Shown: positions 26,153-34,861, counted from the first letter of the stretch. The stretch: DNA of 64,000 nucleotides from Thermosulfuriphilus ammonigenes (GCF_011207455.1 NZ_CP048877.1:2038576-2102575); one strand, 5' to 3'. Notes: generated by a model not told the origin, from the sequence alone. Made by a program: numbers and translations.

Positions 26153-27589
26153 ATGGTTTCTTTGGCCAAAAGGACTGTAAATTCTGCTTTTTGGCAAGTT
26201 TTTAGCGGATCTTTTCAGACTGTTGTCCGATTAGGAGCGAGTATTTTTTTGGCCAGGGCCCTTGAGCCTAGAGATTTTGGCCTTTTTGGTATGGCCTGGC
26301 TTTTTAAAGAATTTATATTTTATTTGTCAAATTTAGGGATAGGGTCAGCTATTATTGCCAAGAAAAACATTGATCAAGTTGATTTATCAACCTGTTTTTG
26401 GTCTATGGCCGTTTTCCGTCTTTTTATGTTTTTTCTTACTTTTTCTCTTTCACCTGTTGTTGCTCTCTTTTTTAAAGAGCCTGCATTGGTTCCTATCGTG
26501 AAGGCTATTTCTTTTACTTTCCTTTTTTCTATCTTTTCTTGTGTTTCTAATTCCCTCCTTGTTAAAGAGCTGCGTTTTAAAACACTTTCCATTGTGAGGC
26601 TTTCAGGTGTTGTAATTGAGAGCTTTTTGGCTGTTATTTTTTCTGTTTTTCTTTCTATTGGTTATTGGTCTTTGGTTTATGCTTTGTTAATTTCCTCTCT
26701 TTTTGTTGAAATTTCTATTTTTTATCTTGCTTCCTGGCGTCCTTCATTTTTGTTTGATTTTTCTAGGTTTAAATACTTTTTAAAGTATGGCCTTAATGCT
26801 TTAGGCTTTAGTTTTAGTAATTATTTACAAGAAAATTTTGACTATATTTTAGTTGGTAGGCTTTTAGGTGCTTCTAATTTGGGTTTTTATGAGTTCGCTT
26901 ATAGAATTCCTCATCTTGTTTTTTTGCGTATCTCTCGTCCTATTTCTGCGGTTATTTTTCCTGCATTAGCCAAGTGTCAATCAGATACTGATATGTTAAG
27001 AGGTTTTTTAAAGTCTGTGCAATATCTTTCGCTTTTGGTTGTTCCAATTTTGTCAGCTCTTGCCGTATCTGCTCCCCATTTAGTTCCTCTTCTTTGGGGA
27101 GAGAAGTGGAATGTTATTGTCTATCCTTTACAAATACTTTGTATTTCTTCCGCTGTGAAGTCTATTTTTTCTTCTTCTTATTCTTTATTTTATTGTAAAA
27201 ATAGGCCAGATATTCCTTTCCGCTTTTCTCTTTTTCAGGTTATTATCAGTTTAGTTTTTATAGTTATTGGGGCCAAAATCTCTGGCCTTGTTGGTGTTTC
27301 GTGGGCGATGGTTTTCTCTTCATTTTTGCTTTTTCTCCTTGTTATTTATTCTTCCTATTTTTTAGGTTTTTCTCTGTTTTCTCTCTTTTCTTCTATGTTA
27401 CCCTCTGTTTTTCTTGGTCTTTTCTTTTCGGTTTCCTATGTTTTTTTATATTTTATTTGTTCCCTTTTTTCTCTTCCCCTTATTTTTTCATTTCTTTTTT
27501 CTCTCATTTCTTCTTTTGTTATTCTTTTTCTTCTTTTCTGGTTTGGCTTTTCCTCTTTAAGGTTGGAGATTTTGTCTTTAGTGAGGTGA
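26153..27589 (+). CDS. Wzx-type oligosaccharide flippase (MOP superfamily)
   Basis: A 478-residue membrane protein with about 12-14 helices. The family start GSFQTVVRLGASIFLARAL with LEPRDFGLFGMAWLFKEF, then the GLNALGFSFSNYLQENFDYI repeat and YEFAYRIPHLV, are characteristic of polysaccharide exporters of the Wzx/TuaB group. It would flip undecaprenyl-linked repeats to the periplasm for the Wzy/ligase protein encoded just before it. The last 250 bases are extraordinarily T-rich on the coding strand, encoding Phe/Ser/Leu-dominated helices. Six bases separate it from the preceding gene. Confidence 0.88.
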   Translation: MVSLAKRTVNSAFWQVFSGSFQTVVRLGASIFLARALEPRDFGLFGMAWLFKEFIFYLSNLGIGSAIIAKKNIDQVDLSTCFWSMAVFRLFMFFLTFSLSPVVALFFKEPALVPIVKAISFTFLFSIFSCVSNSLLVKELRFKTLSIVRLSGVVIESFLAVIFSVFLSIGYWSLVYALLISSLFVEISIFYLASWRPSFLFDFSRFKYFLKYGLNALGFSFSNYLQENFDYILVGRLLGASNLGFYEFAYRIPHLVFLRISRPISAVIFPALAKCQSDTDMLRGFLKSVQYLSLLVVPILSALAVSAPHLVPLLWGEKWNVIVYPLQILCISSAVKSIFSSSYSLFYCKNRPDIPFRFSLFQVIISLVFIVIGAKISGLVGVSWAMVFSSFLLFLLVIYSSYFLGFSLFSLFSSMLPSVFLGLFFSVSYVFLYFICSLFSLPLIFSFLFSLISSFVILFLLFWFGFSSLRLEILSLVR

Positions 27590-27596
27590 GTTTCTT

Positions 27597-28511
27597 ATGA
27601 TGAAACAATATGTCTATCTTTTATCTTGTGAGCATAGTGGTTCAACTCTTCTTTCTTTTGTTTTGGGTGCCCATCCTTTAATTTCTACGGTTGGTGAGAT
27701 TGCAGGATATACTCATTACTCTAATTATAAATGTTCTTGTGGATTTACTTTTTATGAATGCCCTTTTTGGCAGCAAGTCTTAAAGGAGATGTCTAGAGAG
27801 GGTTTTTCTTTTGATCTATCTGATTTTGGTATTAATATTTCTCCATATTTATATGGAAAACCCTATTTTTATCGATTATATCATCATGTTTTTTATAATC
27901 AACAACTTGAATTTTTAAAAAATCGTTTTTTTGAGATTTTTTTTCCTTCTTTTTATAGAGATCTTATTTTAAGAGTTAAAAAAAATTTCATTCTTGCTAA
28001 TGTTATTTCTCAAATACAAAAAAAACCTATTTTTTTTGATAGTACCAAGGATCATTTTAGATTAAAACTCTTGAAACAAATTTCCTCTGTTCCCGTTAAG
28101 GTTATTCATTTAGTTAGAGATGGTAAGGCGGTTGTTGGTTCAATGATAAAACGTGAGGGATATTCTCCACATAAGGCTATAAATACCTGGATTAAGAAAA
28201 ATGAAACTATAGAGCGTCTAAAAAAGAATTATTTTTCTGAATCTGACTGGTTTTTTCTTCGATATGAAGATCTTTGTAATAATACCTCTCTTATTTTATC
28301 TGATTTGTCTAATTTTTTAGGAGTTGATTCCTCTTTTAATTTGTCGTCATTTGATAAGTCAAAATTCCATGTTATAGGAAATACAATGCGTCTTTCTTTT
28401 GATGGAACAATCCGGAAACCCTCTGTTCCTTCTTTGGAAACTGAAGTTGAAAATCTTTTTGTACTTAATAAAAGAGCAATGTCTTTATATAGAAAGTATG
28501 GATATGTCTAG
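27597..28511 (+). CDS. sulfotransferase-family protein
   Basis: A 304-residue protein with YLLSCEHSGSTLLSFVLGAH at the N-terminus (the 5'-PSB loop of sulfotransferases) and VIHLVRDGKAVVGSMIKREG (3'-phosphate site) near residue 170. RYEDLCNNTSLILSDLSNFL is the typical C-terminal helix pair. An N-terminal CSCGFTFYECPFW segment adds three cysteines not needed for catalysis, perhaps a metal or disulfide site. Second of three sulfotransferases in the island and distinct from the other two, so probably specific for another position or sugar. Confidence 0.82.
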   Translation: MMKQYVYLLSCEHSGSTLLSFVLGAHPLISTVGEIAGYTHYSNYKCSCGFTFYECPFWQQVLKEMSREGFSFDLSDFGINISPYLYGKPYFYRLYHHVFYNQQLEFLKNRFFEIFFPSFYRDLILRVKKNFILANVISQIQKKPIFFDSTKDHFRLKLLKQISSVPVKVIHLVRDGKAVVGSMIKREGYSPHKAINTWIKKNETIERLKKNYFSESDWFFLRYEDLCNNTSLILSDLSNFLGVDSSFNLSSFDKSKFHVIGNTMRLSFDGTIRKPSVPSLETEVENLFVLNKRAMSLYRKYGYV

Positions 28512-28522
28512 AGGATCTACTA

Positions 28523-29560
28523 ATGTTTAAATTTTTGAAATATCCGTTTTATTCTTTAGTCTCATATGTATTAAAATCTAGATTTTTTAGATCTGAAATA
28601 TGGTATGCTATTAGTGACTTTTTTGGTATTTCACCTTTGCCTTCTTCTTTAAAGTATTATTCTAACCCTTATTATAATTATGACTTTACTTCTTTTCGTG
28701 AACTGATTTTAAAGAAAAAACCTCTGTTTATTACTGGTCGTTTTCGTTCTGGATCCACTTTTTTATGGTTAATTTTTCGTAACACTCCAGGAATAACCGC
28801 TTATTATGAACCTTTAAATGAGAATCGTTGGTTTTTGTCCAACAAATTTCGAGTTGATCCTACTCATAGAGGGGTTAATGACTACTCATCTGAATATCAA
28901 GGACTAGATTATTTAAATAAATTCTTTCAACAATCTTGGACATATAGAAAACTTTATATGACAGAAAAAGATTATGATGCTAATTTGTTTCATTATTTAT
29001 TCTCTTTAATTTTAGCTTCTCCTTCACGTCCTGTCTTGCAATTCAATCGAATTGATTTTCGTCTTCCCTGGATTAAAGCTAATTTTCCTGGAGTTCCAAT
29101 TCTGCATATTATTAGAAATCCCCGTGATCAGTGGATTTCTGTTATGAGAGATTCTTATGTTCCTCCTGATTTCATTATTGAATCATCTGATAATTTATCT
29201 CTTTTTTATACTATTCCTTGGGCTCAAGATTTGAAAAAAGTTTTTCCTTTTTTAGAGCCTATTGGTCAACATCCTTATAAAATTCATTATTTTTTGTGGC
29301 GTTTATCTTATATTTTTGGTGTAACTTACTCTGATTATACCATAAAATATGAACATTTATGTTCGAATTTTGAAGAAGAAGTTCGAAAAATTTTTGATTG
29401 TTTTCGGATTCCATATGATGATTCTCTTGTTAAGGAATTGTCCTTGCTTAATAAACCTCCTTCTCTAAATAAATGGCATTCTTATGCTTCTCCTGAGTGG
29501 TTTTCTTCTATTGAATCTGAATGTGAGAGAATTTTGTTCTCTTTTTTTAAAAAACAATGA
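28523..29560 (+). CDS. sulfotransferase-family protein
   Basis: A 345-residue protein with ITGRFRSGSTFLWLIFRNTP as the PAPS 5'-phosphosulfate loop and ILHIIRNPRDQWISVMRDS as the 3'-phosphate site. YEPLNENRWF follows the loop, as in carbohydrate sulfotransferases. It has about 60 extra residues at the N-terminus compared with the first sulfotransferase, including the aromatic stretch KYYSNPYYNYDF. It overlaps the next gene by 4 nt (ATGA). AT-rich composition and tight packing place it in the same transferred operon. Confidence 0.82.
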   Translation: MFKFLKYPFYSLVSYVLKSRFFRSEIWYAISDFFGISPLPSSLKYYSNPYYNYDFTSFRELILKKKPLFITGRFRSGSTFLWLIFRNTPGITAYYEPLNENRWFLSNKFRVDPTHRGVNDYSSEYQGLDYLNKFFQQSWTYRKLYMTEKDYDANLFHYLFSLILASPSRPVLQFNRIDFRLPWIKANFPGVPILHIIRNPRDQWISVMRDSYVPPDFIIESSDNLSLFYTIPWAQDLKKVFPFLEPIGQHPYKIHYFLWRLSYIFGVTYSDYTIKYEHLCSNFEEEVRKIFDCFRIPYDDSLVKELSLLNKPPSLNKWHSYASPEWFSSIESECERILFSFFKKQ

Positions 29561-30729
29561 AAGATTTTATCTTAAGTTTTGATTGGTTTCCTAAAATAGG
29601 TGGTGCTCACCTTTGGCTTTATGAGATATATTCTCGATGGCCCAGACCTGTTACGGTTTTAACCTCTACTCCTGAACTATCTTCTGAAAAAATATCTGAC
29701 TTTTTGTCTGGATATTTGCTAAATAGTGTAGTTAGATTGCCAATTTGCTTAAATTCTTGGGGTATAGATGCCTCTTTTTTGAAGACTTCTTTAAAGCTTT
29801 TCCGGTATTTATATCAATATCGTCGATGTAATTCTATTTTTATTCATTCCTTAAAATCTATACCTGAAACCTCTGCTCTTTTTCTATCCAAGTTTTTGTT
29901 GGGCTCTCGCTTAAAAATAATTACTTATGCTCATGGTGAGGAATTTTTGGTAGCTAAAACTAGTCGTAACTTGTCATTTTTAGTTGCTTTTTCTCTAAAA
30001 TTATCTGATGCTATTATTTCGAACAGTAATTCTACAAAGAATCTTATGTCTCCATTTTTACCTAAAGATAAGCCTGTTTTTGTAACTAAATTGGGGGTGA
30101 ACTTTCATAAATATCAGATGAAGCAATATCGTAAAATAGTTAGATCTTCTTGGAAAGTATCTGATCAAGATGTTGTCTTAATCACTATCTCTAGAATGGA
30201 ACCTCGAAAGAACCATTCTGCTGTTATAAAAGTCTTGTCTTCTTTGCGAAAACAAGGTCTTCCTGTAGTATATGTTATCGGAGGTGAAGGAGAAGAGAGA
30301 GAAAATTTGTTAAATATTGTTCATAATCTCCACCTTCAAGACTATGTTAAATTTCTGGGACTTCTTTCTGAAGATGAGAAAATTAAGGCTTATAATGCTG
30401 CCGATATTCATGTTATGCCTTCAATTAAAGTTGGTCCTATGATTGAAGGCTTTGGGATAGTTTTTATGGAGGCTGCAGCCGCTGGTCTGCCATCTATTGC
30501 GGGTAATGTAGGAGGACAGCCAGAAGCAGTTATTCATGGAAAGACAGGATTTATTGTTGATGGTACAAATTTGATGGAACTTGAACAATCTCTTAAAAAG
30601 TTGATTTTAGACAGTAACCTTAGAGAAAATATGGCTAGAAATGCGCTTCTTTGGGCCAAGCAACATGATTGGTCTTTGATCGCTCAACAGACTTTTGATT
30701 TACTCAGTTTTCTATGGGAAGAAACCTAG
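29557..30729 (+). CDS. GT4 glycosyltransferase
   Basis: A 390-residue GT-B enzyme. The N-terminal SFDWFPKIGGAHLWLYEIYS gives the GG-loop, YAHGEEFLVAKTSRN the acceptor part, TISRMEPRKNHSAVIKVL the start of the donor domain, and EGFGIVFMEAAAAGLPSIAG the EX7E donor motif. Unlike the GC-rich GT4 genes at 16-22 kb it uses AT-rich codons, so it belongs to the acquired block. Start overlaps the sulfotransferase stop; its end overlaps the GT39 gene by 16 nt. Confidence 0.87.
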   Translation: MKDFILSFDWFPKIGGAHLWLYEIYSRWPRPVTVLTSTPELSSEKISDFLSGYLLNSVVRLPICLNSWGIDASFLKTSLKLFRYLYQYRRCNSIFIHSLKSIPETSALFLSKFLLGSRLKIITYAHGEEFLVAKTSRNLSFLVAFSLKLSDAIISNSNSTKNLMSPFLPKDKPVFVTKLGVNFHKYQMKQYRKIVRSSWKVSDQDVVLITISRMEPRKNHSAVIKVLSSLRKQGLPVVYVIGGEGEERENLLNIVHNLHLQDYVKFLGLLSEDEKIKAYNAADIHVMPSIKVGPMIEGFGIVFMEAAAAGLPSIAGNVGGQPEAVIHGKTGFIVDGTNLMELEQSLKKLILDSNLRENMARNALLWAKQHDWSLIAQQTFDLLSFLWEET

Positions 30730-32171
30730 TTTTGGAGGTTAGGAAATTAGTTAATATTTACTTTTTACTTCTTTTTTACTTGTTGTTTTCTTTTTGTATT
30801 TTTTATTTATTTTTTATTAATCAACCTCTTAATATTGTTGATGAACAGTATTATAACAAGTTGGCACTTTCTATTCTAGAAAGAGGTGAATTTGGCTGGA
30901 GGCCAGGTCACCTTACCGCCATTCGTCCGCCACTTTATCCGGTCTTTTTGGCTTTGATTTATAAAGTATTTGGCCCGGAGAATTATAATGCGGTGCGATT
31001 GATCCAAATTTTTTTATCTCTGGCCAGCGGCTGGTTGGTCTATTCTCTGGCCAAGAGAATTTTTCATGAAGAAAAGGTAGCTTTGCTGGCGACAGGCCTC
31101 TTTCTTTTTTACCCTTCGCTTTTACTATTTAATTATCTTCTCTTGACAGAAATTTTGTTTATTTTCCTTTTTCTTTTGTCTATATGGTTTCTTTTATCTT
31201 TTAAACGTTCTTTCAGAAGCCTATTTATAGCCGGCATTTTTTGGGGGCTGGCGAGCCTTACGCGCAGCGTGACCTACCCCCTGACGCCTTTCGTCGCCTT
31301 GTTTCTGATATTTGCCGCACCTAGCGAGAAAAGAGGCCTGTTGGCGGCCGCTCTTTTTTTATCCGCTACCATTCTTACCCTCTCTCCCTGGATAATCAGG
31401 AATTACCGTGTCTTTGGTCACTTTGTGGCGGTGGATACCATGGGCGGGCTTAACCTATATATGGGTAACTACAAACACACGCCGCTTCACCGGGCCTGGG
31501 CAGCGGTTAGCAACCCGCCTGAGATTGCCTGGTACCAGGGCCATGAAGACGAACTAAAAGAACTTAACGAGGCGGAAAAGCAGCGCTGGGCCATAAAAAA
31601 GGCCCTGAAATTTATGAAAGAACATCCGGGCCTTACGGCCTTGCGCACCCTGATTAAAACCGCCAATTTTTGGCAGCTCGAGCGAACTATTATTGCCGGA
31701 ATGCAAAAAGGTATTTTTCCGGGGCTCCAAAATAAAATAACCCAAGTAATTCTCACTCTAAGTATTTTGCTAGCTTACGTAACAGTAGCTATCTTAGGCT
31801 TTTCCGGTCTTCTGTTGCGAATATTAAATCATCGTGGCTCTTATGCGTTCCCTCAGGATTACATCCAGAGGGGGAGGACGGAAAGGTTTGCGGATTGGTT
31901 GATCTTCTTGATCATTTCTTATTTTACGGCTATTCACGCCCTTGTCTTTGGCCATTCACGCTATCACCTTCCATTGATTCCTCTCCTGGGAATTTATGCA
32001 TCTTATTTGGTTGTTAACTTTCGAGCAATTAGGCAGAATCAGCCTGAATTTAAGGTTATTTTGGGGGTGGTATTTTTAACTTTCGCTTGCTTTTGGGGTT
32101 ATGATATCCTGATAGGAAGTAAAGACAAGGTTATAGCTTTTCTATCAAGTTTAACAGGACGTTTCTATTAA
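30714..32171 (+). CDS. GT39/ArnT-like membrane glycosyltransferase
   Basis: A 485-residue inner-membrane protein of the dolichyl-phosphate-mannosyltransferase/ArnT family that takes sugar from a polyprenyl phosphate donor. The first loop has DEQYYNKLALSILERGEFG with the catalytic acidic residue, then RPPLYPVFLALIYKVFG, and the remainder is ten or so helices with GHSRYHLPLIPLLGIYASYL near the end. The first 200 bases match the AT-rich island, whereas 31.2-31.7 kb is clearly richer in GC, so the gene may be a mosaic. Its TAA stop lies inside the left tip of a MITE-like element, so the native C-terminus may have been altered. Confidence 0.82.
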   Translation: MGRNLVLEVRKLVNIYFLLLFYLLFSFCIFYLFFINQPLNIVDEQYYNKLALSILERGEFGWRPGHLTAIRPPLYPVFLALIYKVFGPENYNAVRLIQIFLSLASGWLVYSLAKRIFHEEKVALLATGLFLFYPSLLLFNYLLLTEILFIFLFLLSIWFLLSFKRSFRSLFIAGIFWGLASLTRSVTYPLTPFVALFLIFAAPSEKRGLLAAALFLSATILTLSPWIIRNYRVFGHFVAVDTMGGLNLYMGNYKHTPLHRAWAAVSNPPEIAWYQGHEDELKELNEAEKQRWAIKKALKFMKEHPGLTALRTLIKTANFWQLERTIIAGMQKGIFPGLQNKITQVILTLSILLAYVTVAILGFSGLLLRILNHRGSYAFPQDYIQRGRTERFADWLIFLIISYFTAIHALVFGHSRYHLPLIPLLGIYASYLVVNFRAIRQNQPEFKVILGVVFLTFACFWGYDILIGSKDKVIAFLSSLTGRFY

Positions 32172-32335
32172 TGGGGGGCATTAAATAGTTGACATCATTT
32201 ATCATTGCGTGCATGTATCAGCTCTTTAGTCATTGCGATCCCTCAACGCATTTTTGAAGCCTCGAGGGGTCCTCGCAATGACCGAGGGACTGACGCACAT
32301 AAATAACGATGTCGACTATTTGATAACTCCATTAA
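32168..32335. mobile_element. MITE-like 168-bp element with IS630-type ends
   Basis: Ends read TTAATGGGGGGCATTAAATAG at left and, inward from the right, TTAATGGAGTTATCAAATAG, both followed by GT(T/C)GACATC. The right end shares the 14-base core AAATAGTCGACATC with the IS630 element at 23.8 kb. Inside is a second inverted repeat (CATTGCGATCCCTC and GAGG...TCGCAATG). No coding capacity. TA precedes the left tip, but no TA follows the right tip. Confidence 0.65.
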
Positions 32336-32433
32336 CAGCAAGAGAGGGAAGGGGATGGCTTTTTTAAATTTGCTTACTTGTGTAGTGACCCCCTCCAGGA
32401 CTGCACAGGATATAATGCAGGGAGGAGGGAAAA

Positions 32434-32748
32434 ATGAGTACATCGGAACCTGAAATCAAACGTTGGACGGCAAAGCGAAAGACCCAATTGGTCTTAGAGA
32501 TTCTTAAAGGCAAGACCACCGTGGCTGAAGCGGCTCGGCGTTACGATCTCAAACCAAGTGAGATCGAAACATGGGTTCAAGATGGTATTGAGGGCATGGA
32601 AAACAGTTTTCGAGCCCGGCCGAGGGATATTCGGGAACAATACGAGCGGAAGCTCACTGAGGCTCATGCAGCCCTAGGTGAAGCTCAGCTGGAGATCAAA
32701 GCCCTAAAAAAGTTGCGAAGCCTGCTCGACCTGGACGAGAGATCGTAG
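32434..32748 (+). CDS. IS3-family transposase OrfA (DUF1153/HTH)
   Basis: A 104-residue DNA-binding subunit. KRKTQLVLEILKGKTTVAEAARRYDLKPSEIETWVQDG is cited here only by its parts: KTTVAEAARRYDL is the recognition helix-turn-helix that binds the terminal repeats. A coiled-coil leucine pattern follows (EAHAALGEAQLEIKALKK), as used for OrfA/OrfAB multimerisation. A ribosome site (GGAGG) precedes the ATG. The slippery A AAA AAG near codon 92 would let ribosomes move to the orfB frame. Confidence 0.9.
   Translation: MSTSEPEIKRWTAKRKTQLVLEILKGKTTVAEAARRYDLKPSEIETWVQDGIEGMENSFRARPRDIREQYERKLTEAHAALGEAQLEIKALKKLRSLLDLDERS
32706..32712 (+). promoter_or_regulatory. programmed -1 frameshift site (A AAA AAG)
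   Basis: The heptamer is in the correct phase of orfA (CTA AAA AAG). After a -1 shift the frame stays open through the gap into orfB, giving an OrfAB fusion transposase. This is the known IS3-family expression strategy. Confidence 0.75.
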
Positions 32749-32753
32749 GGTCG

Positions 32754-33563
32754 GTGCAGGCAGAATTAGCAGCTGAAGGTTACAAGGTGTCTTTGAGTAA
32801 GCTTTGTCGGTGGCTGGGGGTTGCCAGGCGGACGTTTTATTATCGACCCAAGGGACGCAAGAGACCACTTGCCGAGGATAAGGTGGCCAAGGTGAGAGAA
32901 GTGATAGAGAGGTTTCCGAGCTATGGATATCGGCGGATAGCGGTGGTGTTGGGCTGGAACCGGAAGGTGGTGCAGAGGATCTGTCAGAGGAAGGGTTGGC
33001 AGGTGAGGAAGAGACCGAAGGGTAGTCGGCCGCGGGCCAAGGGGTTCGTTTCGGTGGCTAGGAGGCCCAATGAGAGATGGGCCACGGATCTGACGATGGT
33101 TTGGTGTGGCCGGGACAGGTGGTGCACCTTAGCGGTAGTCATAGACTGTGCCACGCGGGAGGTCCTTGGCTGGCGATTAGCCAGGCGAGGAAATGCGGTA
33201 ACAGCAGAGGCAGCTTTGGAAGAGGCTTTAATATCTCGGTTTGGATGTTTAGGGCGGATACCCGGGGGATTAATGCTCAGGAGTGATAACGGCTTGGTGT
33301 TTACGTCTAAGAGGTACACGGCCACGGTAAGGGCTTACGGTTTGAGGCAGGAATTTATAATGCCGTATAGTCCGGAGCAGAAAGGAGTAGTAGAGAGATT
33401 TATCAGGACGGTGAAGGAAGAATGCCTTTGGCAGCACAGATTTGGGAGTTTAAGTGAAGCAAGGGAGGTGATAGGGGACTGGATGAGATATTACAACATG
33501 GAGAGACCTCATCAGGCCTTGGGGTATCAGGCACCATCAGATATGCTAGCAATAGCGGTTTAA
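32754..33563 (+). CDS. IS3-family transposase OrfB (integrase core)
   Basis: A 269-residue catalytic subunit with an N-terminal HTH_21-type region (SYGYRRIAVVLGWNRKVVQ) and a retroviral-integrase-like DDE core: RWATDLTMVW (first Asp), MLRSDNGLVFTS (second Asp) and EQKGVVERFIRTVKEE (Glu), then WMRYYNMERPHQALGYQAP at the C-terminus. A GTG at 32754 could start a free OrfB, but the -1 fusion with OrfA is the likely active transposase. The frame is intact. Confidence 0.92.
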   Translation: MQAELAAEGYKVSLSKLCRWLGVARRTFYYRPKGRKRPLAEDKVAKVREVIERFPSYGYRRIAVVLGWNRKVVQRICQRKGWQVRKRPKGSRPRAKGFVSVARRPNERWATDLTMVWCGRDRWCTLAVVIDCATREVLGWRLARRGNAVTAEAALEEALISRFGCLGRIPGGLMLRSDNGLVFTSKRYTATVRAYGLRQEFIMPYSPEQKGVVERFIRTVKEECLWQHRFGSLSEAREVIGDWMRYYNMERPHQALGYQAPSDMLAIAV

Positions 33564-33637
33564 GTTGTGCAAAAACCAGGGGGTCATTACACTGTTTCGG
33601 AAACAAAACTCCCCCCTTGGCACGGCCTGGTAATTCT

Positions 33638-34861
33638 TTACGAAAAATAAACAAACCTTATCCTCGGGTCTTCCGGCTGCTTTGGCGTGTTACTTCTCTT
33701 AAAAATTAGAAAATCAAGAGGCAGGTCATAATTCTTAAAAAACGAGCGGTAACGGCCTAACCTGATAGAAGCGTCAGAATATTTGGCTTCGATAGCCCTT
33801 TTTTGTTGTACGATAAAATCTATTTCGTTTTTATCTTTGGTGCGCCAGAACTGAATATTTTCATAACCGAATAAGTAACCTAGAAAGTTAAAGACAAAGT
33901 TTTCAAAAAGTTGGCCTCGGTCTTCGCGTATAGTTAAGGGTTCAAAATTTCTCAAAAGGGCGTTTCTTAGACCACAATCGAAAAAGTAAAATTTTGGAGT
34001 TTTTGACAGTTCTTTTCGTGTATTTTTAAAAAACGGTCTGATTCGGCAAAGATGAAAACATTTAAGAGCTGTTAAGACAAATTTGTCTATTTTATAACGA
34101 GATATTTTTAACGTAGAAGAAATTTCTGAAAGGTTGACCAAACTTCCTATTTGAGAGGCTAGTATTTTTAAAAATAGGAAATATTCTTCTTGAGCAAGGA
34201 GATCCGCCTCTAAAATATCCTTCTTGGTATATGAATTTACCAGTTCATAAAGAATATTTTTCTTTTCTTCCTGATCTTCTTCTAACACAACGGCAGGGTA
34301 GGAGCCGAAAATCAGGGTTTCTTTGAGAATAGAGAGAATTGTTTCGCGATATATCAAAGGATATGATACGTAATTTTCGGTATCAATGGTTAGGTTAGGG
34401 ATTTTGATGTTTTTAAACCACAAGGTTTCTTTTAAATTTAAAGGCGTTAGGAGAAAAATCCGTTTTCTTCCGGCCAGCGAGTCTTTAAATTTCTGGTCTA
34501 TATAAAAGGCAGAGGAACCCGTAACAATAAGCTTGAGTTTTTCGCGGTTGAAATCAAAATGGTACTTTAGAAAATGAGAAGGATTTTTGAGATATTGTAT
34601 TTCATCAAGTAGGACAATTTGGCGTTCTTTGCTTTCTCCGATAATATCGAACAAATTTTGCGGGTGGTCGTTTAATAAGGCCAGAAAAAGGGGATCTTCA
34701 AGGGAGATATAAAAAGCTGGGAATCCCTTGTCTTCTAAATATTTTTGTAAGTACAAAAGGACCGAGGTTTTACCGGTTTGCCTGGCCCCTAAAATAATGA
34801 GAACATAATCATTATTTAGATTTTGAAGGAGAATTTCTACGATTTCTCTTTTAAGGATCAA
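33638..34861 (-). CDS. AAA_14/DUF4143-type ATPase
   Basis: A protein of about 407 residues from a putative TTG at 34861 (LKREIVEILL start). The frame continues upstream into the neighbouring IS copy, and the ATG at 35017 would lie inside that element. The P-loop reads GARQTGKTS, Walker B reads IVLLDEIQYL, and a sensor segment is LIVTGSSAF, followed by the DUF4143 winged-helix and nuclease-like end (QLFENFVFNFLGYLF, then NEIDFIVQQKRAIEAKY). Such ATPases are common in mobile regions; the PD-(D/E)XK-like EIDFIV...EAKY element is typical. It is AT-rich and lies between two IS3 copies. Biological role unknown. Confidence 0.75.
   Translation of the reverse strand: MILKREIVEILLQNLNNDYVLIILGARQTGKTSVLLYLQKYLEDKGFPAFYISLEDPLFLALLNDHPQNLFDIIGESKERQIVLLDEIQYLKNPSHFLKYHFDFNREKLKLIVTGSSAFYIDQKFKDSLAGRKRIFLLTPLNLKETLWFKNIKIPNLTIDTENYVSYPLIYRETILSILKETLIFGSYPAVVLEEDQEEKKNILYELVNSYTKKDILEADLLAQEEYFLFLKILASQIGSLVNLSEISSTLKISRYKIDKFVLTALKCFHLCRIRPFFKNTRKELSKTPKFYFFDCGLRNALLRNFEPLTIREDRGQLFENFVFNFLGYLFGYENIQFWRTKDKNEIDFIVQQKRAIEAKYSDASIRLGRYRSFFKNYDLPLDFLIFKRSNTPKQPEDPRIRFVYFS

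Larger units (their letters stand above)
32381..33591 (+). mobile_element. IS3-family insertion sequence, complete copy
   Basis: A 1211-bp element. Ends TGTAGTGACCCCCT and (right end, reversed) TGTAATGACCCCCT form terminal inverted repeats beginning TG/CA as in IS3 elements, with a further GCACA match inside. It carries orfA and orfB in the usual 0/-1 frames. No clear target duplication is seen at its flanks, which suggests rearrangement after insertion. Confidence 0.88.

Noticed and set aside
27301-27600. 99-codon frame in a second phase of the flippase end
   Set aside because: It arises because T-rich sequence has few stops; the product is only Phe/Leu/Ser repeats and the flippase frame explains the region.
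33617-33640. Possible sigma-54 promoter (TTGGCAC)
   Set aside because: The -24 part is present, but the -12 TTGC is missing at the needed spacing.
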